Positions 33,331-42,285 of a stretch of DNA of 64,000 nucleotides are shown here, in pieces. The number at the start of each line of letters is the position of its first letter. Position 1 is the stretch's first letter. The DNA comes from Ilyonectria destructans. Taxonomy: Eukaryota; Ascomycota; Sordariomycetes; Hypocreales; Nectriaceae. The stretch covers positions 1,612,001 to 1,676,000 of the forward strand of contig JAHEWK010000011.1 in assembly GCA_020740775.1 (NCBI GenBank), written 5' to 3'. The position numbers and the translations under genes are program-made. Below the pieces are notes generated by a model. That model ran no database searches, was not told where the DNA came from, and saw only the letters and a list, made by a program, of their open reading frames with translations.

Positions 33331-35131
33331 ATGGGCCTGTTGGTGCGTCTCGGCTACGCGCCCTCGTCATCCAGTCTCTTGGTCGGCGCAGTTCTCGGCC
33401 TGATCGCCGCCATCCTCACGCGCAGAGTGCGCCGTTGGTCGAGACTGCGACACATCCCCGGCCCCAGCATCGCCGGGTGGTCGACTTGGTGGCAGCTCAG
33501 ATCCGCCCTCGGCGGTCGTTATCATGAGCGTCTGAAGGAACAAGCCGATTTACACGGTGAGACACCCCGTTGACCCGACTTGACGCCATCATGTGGTACT
33601 AACACGGCCAAGGCCCGCTGATACGCATTGGACCCAACGAGTTGCTCTCCACTGACCCAGTCGTCCTACGAAACATGTCCGCAGTCCGCAGCGGGTATAC
33701 GAAGGGCGATTTTTACTCCAGCGGCAGAATCGTCCCCGGTGTTGACAATGTGGTCTCAATGAGAGACGAAACCAAGCATAAGGCCATGAGAGCCAAGATG
33801 GCTCCCGGAGTAAGTCATTGAGCACCAATCCTGGTCTACATGGCCATACCAACTAACTAACACTCTTCCATAGTACTCAGGCAAGGAAAATGAGGGATTC
33901 GGATTCGAGGCCGGCATGGACCGTCAGCTTCTCAACTTTATGGCTCTTCTTGATCGCAAGTACGTCTCCACCGACACCACCACGCGCCCAGTAGATCTGG
34001 CCGAGAAGACGCAGTTCTTTGCCCTCGACGCCATCGGCGATGTTTCTCTTGGCGAGCCCTTCGGCTACCTCGCGCGTGACGAGGACCTTTACAACTACAA
34101 CGAAATCAACGCCAGCTCTCTCCCCGTCATGAACGTCGTCTCCGTCCTGCCCTGGCTGACACAGATTGTCCACCAGTGGCCGCTTTGTTTGCTGTTGCCG
34201 CGAGAGGGGGACCAAGTCGGCTTCGGGCGGCTCATGGGGTGAGTCAAGCATTGCATTGGAATGCTCCTATACAGGCCGCTGACATATTGTGTTTAGATTC
34301 GCGAGGAATTTTGTTGAGAGGCGACTGGCTTCAACTACTTCACCCGTTAAAGATATGATGCAGGCGCACATTAATAACGGCATGACCAAAGAAGAGCTCA
34401 TTCAGCAAGTTTTCATTTCCATGTAAGTCGCGGGTACTATACTATGACGACTTCACATAATTCTGACACCCCGTAGTATCGCCGGCTCCAACTCTTCCGC
34501 GCACGTCCTCCGCATGATCATCCTCTCCCTAATCACCAACCCCACAACCTACGCCTCCCTGGTTGCCGAGATCCGCAACGCCGCTGCCTCTCTCAGCACC
34601 CCGATTTCCTGGAACGAGACTCAGGCCCTGCTGTACCTCCAAGCCGTCGTCCGTGAGGGTTTGCGCATGTGGCCGCCAGTCGGCGGTCTGGGCTTCAAGC
34701 AAGTGCCCCCTGAGGGTGACACCATCAACGGCTACTTCGTGCCGGGCGGCACGCAGATTGGGCAGGGTTTTTACGCCGTTGGACGCTCAAAACTCGTCTG
34801 GGGCGAGGATGCTGACGTGTTCCGGCCAGAGAGGTGGCTGGTTGCCAAAGGAGACGAGCTGAAGCGTATGGTCGACGCGCTGGATACGCATTTCGGCCAT
34901 GGAAAATACTCGTGCCTCGGAAAGCCAATCGCTCTGATGGAGATTCACAAGGCAGTTTATGAGGTAAGGAAAGCCCCCAAGAGGATGACAAGGACCCAAA
35001 CTAATTCGAGGCAGTTGATGAAACGGTATGACTTTGCAGTTCTAAATGCCGAGCAGCCCATCAAGACACAAACTTCTGTTTTCTTGTTTGCCTCGGACTT
35101 TTTGGTGAAGATCACGAAACGCACGTTATGA
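33331..35131 (+). CDS. Cytochrome P450 monooxygenase
   Basis: Six exons: 33331-33556, 33613-33809, 33874-34238, 34297-34422, 34477-34963 and 35015-35131, 505 aa. An N-terminal membrane anchor (about 12-30, L-L-V-G-A-V-L-G-L-I-A) is followed by R-R and the Pro hinge I-P-G-P-S. I-helix residues are I-A-G-S-N-S-S-A, the K-helix is E-G-L-R (E-x-x-R), and the haem loop is F-G-H-G-K-Y-S-C-L-G with the ligand C451. The start region and length fit ER-bound fungal P450s of the pisatin-demethylase-like type. Intron 1 ends in AAG after a TACTAAC branch site. The last intron (34964-35014, 51 bases) is in frame and stop-free, so an unspliced form would also translate. The substrate is unknown. Confidence 0.92.
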
Positions 35132-35596
35132 AACTGCTTCGCGCATCATCTTTAAATGGCCGTTATGATTGTACAAATAGACACACATATAGCGAGTGGT
35201 ACATACTTCTTAGTTCGAGCTTGCCCGAGGCAGGAGACGACCAATACTATTTTTCACAAGATTCTCGCATCAGCCTGCCTTGGCCTACCTGGGGTCTAAC
35301 CATCGCAGGAGTAATTCACTAATTACCCATCTCGCTGTCTGAGCATGTAATGAGCCATTACACAAACCCTCGTGACTCTTCGCTCTCCGCATTCTCAAGT
35401 CTCCAATCTCCAGGTCCCCAAGTGCGCCAATAGTCACGCCCTGTGAAGGGCCATCGGGAAATGGAGTTGTAGTATTATATGGGAGGAGCGGTCCAGCACA
35501 TGTGATGGAATGTTTCGTGGCGGGACCCATCGCCGATACAGCGATGCATAGTTTGTGATATTGATGACTTGTCCGGTCAAGTCATTTTCCACGAGG
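35132..35596. other. Intergenic, convergent 3' regions
   Basis: 3' flanks of the P450 and the Ntr2-like gene. No gene is seen. Confidence 0.5.
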
Positions 35597-37063
35597 CTAT
35601 GATACTTCATCATCGTCCTCTGGTTTCCTTGACGGAGTCCCGAGACTTTCTAACCCTCTTGCTCCAGCCAACTCGGCTGGTACGGTGCTCGGCACAGCCG
35701 AGTCCCCAATTTTGGTAGACTCCATTGCTTCTTTGTATTTCCGACCCGTTTCGTCAAGCAAAGCCTGAACTTCCTCTTCCCTCTTCACGATCTCCTCCCG
35801 CTCTGTCTTCAGTTTCTCTACTCGGGCCTGTTTTCCCTTCATGTCCGCTTCCATTTCTTTGAGAGTGGTTTGCAGTCGGGAAAGGCATTCCGTTAAGCTA
35901 GGTAGAGGTGAGATCTTTGGTGGCACCTGCAGTAAATCCTGACCTGGATCCTTTCGAGGCTTCTTCAAGCCATCCATGCCCGCACGGGTCTGTGCAGCTT
36001 CGTACGCGATTCGCCGCTCAGCATCACTGTCAGAGGACGAGTCGGATGTGTGCCCCTCGGCTGCCGTGATGAGCTCGGCCATTTGTCGTCGGTCCTGTTT
36101 GCGCCGTTCCTTTTCAGCCCGCTTGCCAAGAGACAATCCGCCATCCTCGACATAAGTATCAAAGCCTTCTCCTAGGTCCTCATCCTCTGCAATCAACCGG
36201 GTATCATCCTTCTTCTTGCGACCGAAACTGTCTTCATCGTCGTCGAGGGACAGGAAGTCCTGTTCTTTTGCTAACCGGGCTCGGCGCTCCTTTTTCTCGC
36301 GGATCTCGGCATCGGTGAGAATTGTGGTGCTAAGCTTCGAGGTCCCTAGATCGGCAGAATCGACGACAAGGGCACCGTCGAGTTCAGAAATATCGAGATC
36401 CATCACGTCGACTTCGTCAGGAGATATCGTGGAGACCTTTTGTGGGGTATTGGGCGTTGAAGACTGAAGTTCGTCGAGGTACTCCTTGCTATATTTAGGC
36501 CGGTCTTCGTCGTCGCCCAGCGATCGCATCGGAAGCCCCCTTGACGATATCCCCCTCTTGATGGCGCTATTCTCCAGAGCTCGCTGACCCAGTGGTACCT
36601 TCTTAGGCGTAAACACTTCGGTATTCTCCTCCTCGTCCGCGGTCGCATCATCTCCGCCAAACGAGAGGCGCGAAGACTTATTAGGGCGCTTCTTATTTTT
36701 CAGGGAACTGGACCGGCTGATCGCTGGTCGAACCACGACGGGGCCGTCCTCGTCATCGTCGCCATGGTCGACTGGTATCGCCTCTCCAAGGCCGCCGCTA
36801 TCGGCCGGGTTGAAACTCTTCCGTAGGCCTGATTGTCGGAAAGGTTTTCGTCCGGATTTAGATCCAAAAGCTGGCTTCGGAGATTCTGTCATTCGTAAAG
36901 TCAGCCTTGATCTGCATCAGCAATAATCACGAAGAGGAATCAAGGAATGCTCACCAGCTTTCGTCGCGTCGCCGATGCTGGCGGTAGCTGGTTCTGCGGC
37001 AGGCTCATCATCATCCACCACCTTGATGACCTTTGCTTTGCGCTTCGCCCCAAAAGAGCTCAT
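35597..37063 (-). CDS. Nineteen-complex-related protein 2 (Ntr2)-like splicing factor
   Basis: Exons 37063-36955 and 36885-35597 encode 465 aa. The N-terminus M-S-S-F-G-A-K-R-K-A-K-V-I-K, the segment G-R-K-P-F-R-Q-S-G-L-R-K-S-F, and the Ser/Asp-rich middle match the Ntr2 domain family. In yeast, Ntr2 acts with Ntr1 and the helicase Prp43 to dismantle the spliceosome after intron release. A long coiled coil rich in Lys/Glu covers about residues 350-430. Low-complexity acidic runs are normal for this family. The gene starts 205 bases from the oppositely oriented SmG gene, another spliceosome component. The Ntr2 label rests on a recognised pattern, not alignment. Confidence 0.78.
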
Positions 37064-37268
37064 TTCGAAAGAATTATCAAGTGCGGCGCGCTCGAAGTTG
37101 AATCTTGCGAGTCTTGAAAGTTGCGCCGGGCGCTGTTGACCAGCAGTATTGTTATCTTATCAGCACGTGACTCAAGTTTTCTGACGGGGATGCGAAGCAG
37201 AAGCTCAAGCTCCGCCATCGCGTCGCAACAGACAGCGCCCAAGATATCATATTGACTACCTACTCAAG
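37064..37268. promoter_or_regulatory. Bidirectional promoter of Ntr2-like and SmG genes
   Basis: Only 205 bases separate the two divergent start codons, so both genes must share this control region. Confidence 0.7.
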
Positions 37269-37771
37269 ATGGCGCCCGCCCAACCTGAGTTAAAGAAGGT
37301 ATTTATAACCCCCATGCTCAGATCCTAACTTGTTCCTCCACTGCCTCTGCGGCAGGGGAGTCCCCCGCCACAACCAGTCTTGCGACCCGACGACCAAAAT
37401 CAACATGCTAACTTTTCTACCTAGTACCTCGACAAGCGACTGTTTGTCCAGCTGAACGGCAGTCGCAAGGTTATTGGCGTCCTCCGTGGCTACGATGTAA
37501 GCGATGGAATTATTGCGTCCTGATTTCTGCTGGGCTAGGCTGACCGAACCAGGTGTTCTTGAACCTCGTGCTGGACGAAGCGGTGGAGGAGAAGGAGGGC
37601 GGCGAGAAAGTCCGCATCGGCATGGCCGTACGTCTCCCTTAATCGCCTACTCCCCTGTGCGTTGTACCGTACTGATACTGATGTTGGCGATAGGTAATCC
37701 GTGGCAACTCCGTGGTCATGCTCGAGGCGCTGGAACGAATCGGCGGCGACGACCGATCGCACCACCGATAA
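37269..37771 (+). CDS. SMX2: Small nuclear ribonucleoprotein G (SmG)
   Basis: Four small exons (37269-37298, 37425-37496, 37553-37627, 37694-37771) give 84 aa, all junctions in phase 0. SmG is one of the seven proteins of the Sm ring that binds U1, U2, U4 and U5 snRNAs. The Sm1 motif is seen in L-N-G-S-R-K-V-I-G-V-L-R-G-Y-D (the family G-x-L-x-G-x-D pattern) running into V-F-L-N-L-V-L-D-E-A; Sm2 is V-I-R-G-N-S-V-V-M-L-E-A-L. The length is near that of yeast and human SmG. The tail ends D-D-R-S-H-H-R. None of the exons is long enough to stand out as an open frame, so the gene is easy to miss. Intron density is high for such a short gene. Confidence 0.95.
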
Positions 37772-37928
37772 ACGACGACGATGGGACGGACGAGAGGAGG
37801 ATGGAAGTTTAAGATGCTTGCTTGGCGTTTGTGGTCGAAAATGAGACATGTCCATGAGACTATTCATTCAGGTCTATCTTGCTAGATACCAGGAAAGGGA
37901 ATACCCTCAGACCGGTCCCGACCAAATC

Positions 37929-38472
37929 CTATTTGCTCTGTTCTGCCCAGATTTTCTCGTCGTACGAGTCCATTAATCTTCCCCCGTACGCCTTCTGCCA
38001 CCCCTTGATGCCCCCAGCAAGGATTTCGGCTTTGATGTCAGTCTCCCCCACCTCGTTGAGGTAGTCTTGCATCCACCCAGCGCAGCGTGGGCCTCTGCTT
38101 CCACAGCTTCCTGTTTGCAACGGGGATTGTCAGCAGCAGTCTCTCATCAAGTTCGTGAATGCCAAACAACCACTTACCGCAGTAGAAAATGATTGTTCGA
38201 ACGCCTGCCTGCTTGCAAAGCTGGTAGATCACGGCTCGAGTCTGGTAGAAGGTATGAGCGGGGAGGTTGATGGAGGTGGCGACAGTGCCGCCCTCCCAGT
38301 CCGTCCGGCGGACATCCACCAGCAAGAAATCTCTAGTTGCACCTGGGCCTGCCGCCGAATTGGCCTCGAGGAGAGTTGCAACTTCGGAGGCTTCCACTCG
38401 GGGGCATGTTGCCTTTGCCTCGGGGAACGCTGTCCACCATGGCGGGGTATCCTGCGGGGCAGCTGAAGCCAT
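37929..38472 (-). CDS. Rhodanese/Cdc25-like domain protein (Acr2/Ych1 type)
   Basis: Exons 38472-38178 and 38110-37929 encode 158 aa, essentially one rhodanese domain. D-F-L-L-V-D-V-R-R-T-D-W-E-G-G and S-I-N-L-P-A match the CH2A-like and loop motifs of Cdc25-type rhodaneses. The active loop, restored only after splicing, is Y-C98-G-S-C-G-S-R104-G-P-R. This is a C-x5-R loop like that of arsenate reductase Acr2 and yeast Ych1, with a second Cys (C101) inside the loop. Likely roles are phosphatase or arsenate reductase activity; sequence alone cannot decide. It ends with a conserved I-L-A-G-G-I-K-G-W segment. The gene is convergent with SmG, 157 bases apart. Confidence 0.85.
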
Positions 38473-39501
38473 CTCGTCTGATTCCTGACTGTTTCTAGCA
38501 GGACACAATGCGTAGGTCTGTATTTATTACCTAGCAGTACTCGAGTTGCGATGTTAGGGAGAAGATAGTGATTCACACCTGAGAAGAAGACTCGGTTCGG
38601 CACGGCTCGTGAATTACGACGAATGCTTCCTAAATACCCAAGTTGATCCGATTCCGTCAGCGCGTCTCTAAACCGCTACTGCCCGCCCTGCGTCTATTCC
38701 AGCTGCCACATTAATATCTGCATGATACCTGTCAATACTGATGCACATGATTTTCGGAGAAGCCTCAGGATTTTAATCTAGTTTTTTGTAGGAACCTTTC
38801 TACTTTCCTAGCTACTTTTATCATCCATGGTCATCCTTTTGAACCTCTGTTCTCCCATCTCACCCTGGCTATTTAAAGTGCCGACTTGCCCCACAGCACC
38901 GACGTTTATACCAACCTACTTAAGACAGGTCTATGAATATTTCTCTCTAGATTAAGGATATCTTCAGCATTCAGATTATACGTCAATGTATTGTTTGCGT
39001 ATTCCTTTCTGGTAGCGTAACGTTTCTGTACGACATTCCGAGCACCGCTGCAGCAGACAAAGTCCAACGCTCAGGAAGAAGACCTATTCAGTATCACTTA
39101 TGTTTCCATGTATGGAGTACGACTAGTGAATTTATGGCATATCTCATTGACAAAGTAAGGACAATCTTTGTTCGTCCGTATTTCCTCACTTTGTATCTGC
39201 AGCTAAGATTTGCCATGGTTTTAGGCTCGTTGGCCATCTGTCGTTCTTCCAGAATACTTAATTCTCTTCCTTTCCAAGGCTATTCTGGGTGGCTTCAATA
39301 AACCATCACCATCCCTCGTCCACCCCAAAAGGTCAAAACGCCCGCAGCCGTTAATTTCAATTGTTGCCCTCCGCCGTGAAGAATCGCAGGCTAGTACCGA
39401 GAGACAATCTTAGATCAAGCCAAGATGAAGAAATAAAGCATCATCGCTGCGTGTTCGTAAAATTGTATCGACATCAGTGTGAAAACGCTTGGTTTATGCG
39501 T
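38473..39501. other. Intergenic, about 1 kb
   Basis: It holds the upstream region of the rhodanese gene and the 3' flank of the ArgRS-like gene. It is AT-richer than neighbouring genes, with no gene or repeat recognised. Confidence 0.5.
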
Positions 39502-41466
39502 TCACGCACTCCATGGAGAGAGACCCAGCATTCTTAGCCCATTCTCCAGGACCTGCCTAGCATTCTCATACAAGGCCATCCTTGCTTTCGTCGCCTCCTC
39601 TCGATCAGTCCAGTCCTGCTCGTCATCGTCATCGAGAGTGATCATGACTTGATCAACCAGCCGCCCCAGGTAAATGATGACCGTGGTCGGCTCCAGCGTC
39701 TTGAAAGATGCATAGGTTGTGTCCGGAAACTGCGTCATGATGCGGAGAACCTCGGAGTAGTCCTCCGTCTCCAGTTGAGAGTAGTCCAAAGTGTCATAGT
39801 CAATTCCATCGGTCTTTCCTTCAAGAGTGGTGATGAGTCGTGCATAGCAGTTTTGGATGGCTGCGCCAGTCTCGCCTTCGAAAGCAGTCATGCGCTTGGC
39901 GTCGCACGCATAACCTGTCGTTCTCTTGTGGTTTAGGTCCTGGATGAAGAGGCCAGAGAGCCCGACGGACTCGAGTGATTTGTCGGTCTTGGTCACAAAG
40001 ACTCCATCTTCCGTGTCCTCTGCCATCTCGGCTTGCATGACGGATCGGCAGCCATCAATGTAGTCGCTCAGCAGCTGGGCATCCTTGAACTCGTCCAGGA
40101 GACCGGTGATCTTGGCAAAGGCGACATGCTGGATCTTTTCTGCCACATCATTCCGGCCCATCAGTTGGAGGGTTTTGGTGAGTCGGTGGAAGTGCATTTC
40201 CTGCTCCATCGCCACGACGTAAAGCATCTTGTCGAATGAGTGCTTCTTGTACCTGTCCAAAACGGCGGCGAGGTCTCGCAGAAGATAGGAAGTCGTTCCG
40301 TTCCTATATCGCACTATGGCGGTGGAAAGGCCTTTGGCGTCGTGCTTTGAATAGTCGATAGTCCATGCGCCTTCATGTTCCTCGTAGACACCCTTTTCTT
40401 TCAGTGCCGTTTCAACCTCTTCGACGGACTCAGGGCTGGCCTGCGACTCCCCAGAGTACTCATCGAACTGAATACCAAGCCGGCCATATGATGCTTTGTA
40501 ATCCTCCACCGTCGCATCGCGGAAGCGCTGCCAAAGGGCAATGGCGTCGGGCTCCTTGTCCTCCATCTTCTTGAAAAACTCATCTCTCTCCGCGTACAAG
40601 CCACGCGACTCGATTTCGGTAACGTCCTTTCCTTCGCCCTTGGCTATCTTGCATTCCTCCTGTTCCGGCTTGAAAAGTTCCTCGATCTTGTGATTCACCT
40701 GAAGAAGATGCTGGAGCGGGGCTTTCTGAAACTCTTCCTCCGATCCAAACCTCTGCCAGCCGGCCGCAAGAAGACCGATCTGCTTTCCCCAATCACCAAG
40801 GTAGTTCATCTTGATGACATCCCACCCCATACCGGCATGGATATTAGCAACATACGAGCCAATGAGGGTGCTGCGCAGGTGTGAAACTTGGAATTCGCTG
40901 GCCATATTGGGCGACGAGAATTCCACAATCACCTTCTTCTTAGGACCTCCGGGGGCATTCCCGTCGACCAATCCAACAGAGTCATCGTATCCGTATGACG
41001 CATTTCGGTCATGGACGTACGGCAGCAGAAGCCGCGACAGTGTGTTAGGCGACGACAAGACACGCAAATGGATTCCATCTGGAATGGGGCATGCAAAAGG
41101 CGGCGATCGAGGCAGCTAATGGCAAACGACACGTGTTAGTGCTGACGATACCTTCCTGTGCGAGTTCGGCGAGCGTACTCTGTGAGCGAGATCTGAGACT
41201 AGATCCTTCGGCTTGATATCCTTGAGCCTCAGTCTCGGCGAGACAATCACAAGGTCCCCCATTCCTGTCATGTTGGAGGGCTGGATGGCATCGTAGGCGA
41301 CCACCCGGTCGACCTCGACCAGTTTCTGCAGTGTGTCGGCCAGATAGGCTCGGAATATGTCCTGGGGATTGTGCACAATGTCCCCGCCGGGGAACTCCGG
41401 TACAGGAGTGTCCAGCCCTACTTTCCCGAGCAAGTCCTGGAGGCCGTTGACGGTACACGTCGCCAT
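39502..41466 (-). CDS. Arginyl-tRNA synthetase-like protein lacking the class I signature motifs
   Basis: Exons 41466-41179 and 41115-39502 encode 633 aa, a full cytosolic ArgRS length. The fold is well kept: an additional N-terminal domain (about 1-110), N-Y-L-G-D-W-G-K-Q, F-D-E-Y-S-G-E-S-Q, Y-L-L-R-D-L, and a C-terminal helical domain ending Y-E-N-A-R-Q-V-L. But the HIGH box, normally H-A-G-H-L-R-S-T in ArgRS, reads Q172-V-S-H175-L-R-S-T, losing the first His and the Gly. The KMSKR-equivalent loop (normally M-S-T-R-K-G) is replaced at about 432-442 by I-T-G-L-L-D-E-F-K-D. Both motifs bind and activate ATP, so normal aminoacylation is doubtful. It is best read as a diverged paralog that may bind tRNA-Arg or arginine for another purpose. 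The frame is intact, so it is not a simple pseudogene. The ATG lies in a strong context (GCCGCCATGG). Confidence 0.85.
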
Positions 41467-42285
41467 GGCGGCGATAATAATAGATGATACGCGGTTGTCA
41501 ATACACAGACTAGGACGAGATCTGGTTGCCTCGTGACGAGGCCGGCTGCGATGGGAATCGAGGGCGACCACTCAATATGAGTAGAACTGGCGGAGCGGGC
41601 AGTCGGAGTCGGGCAGCAAGAAGGTATTAGCGATGCGTCACCGAAGCGAGAGCCTGATAGTCGACGAGTCCGCCTTGATTTGCGCATGTAACAAGGCATG
41701 CGATTCGCAGCGTCGGCGAAGCTGCGTGATGCGCTGGCATGCCGCATTTGTCGTTATTTGTCGTTATTGGCCATGTCAGGCTGCGGTCGGAGGGCCGTTG
41801 CAAGGCGGACGCGGGCTATTGGCTGGTGATGCTTCCTATCACGACGTGACTCAATCGCGACGCCAACACTCGCCGGATTATCGACCGATAGCCAACGCGC
41901 TGGCCAACGAGTTGCACTTCGGGCAGCCATCCTGTGCCATCCTGTGCCATCCTGTACCATGATGCCATCCCGTGTTCCCGTTCCGCGTGTCGCTTCCCCC
42001 GGAATCAATGCGATCTGCCTTCCGCTTCCGCCGTCACGCCGGGTCATGCAGCCTGACCCCCCAAACGTTTGCGGCATCCCGCTCCAATGCTGATGTAGGG
42101 CGGCAGTGTTGCATTAAGTCGCATTAAGTTGCATGCGTAGCGTCTTCGCTGGCGTGCGGTTGCCTCGTCATGCAAGAGGTCACACGCTGTCACCCTCCCG
42201 TGATCAATCTCGGTGAGACTTTTGATGCCAGTTGGGTGCCAATGTCGCCGTGGGCTTGAGTCTATGTTGCGATCGGGCCTGCGCC
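41467..42285. other. Intergenic upstream of the ArgRS-like gene
   Basis: No gene is seen. It contains the 10-base tandem repeat at 41926-41955. Frames of about 109 codons lack motifs. Confidence 0.5.
41926..41955. repeat. Short tandem repeat, 10-base unit GCCATCCTGT, three copies
   Basis: Three perfect copies in an intergenic region, followed by a degenerate partial copy. Confidence 0.9.
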
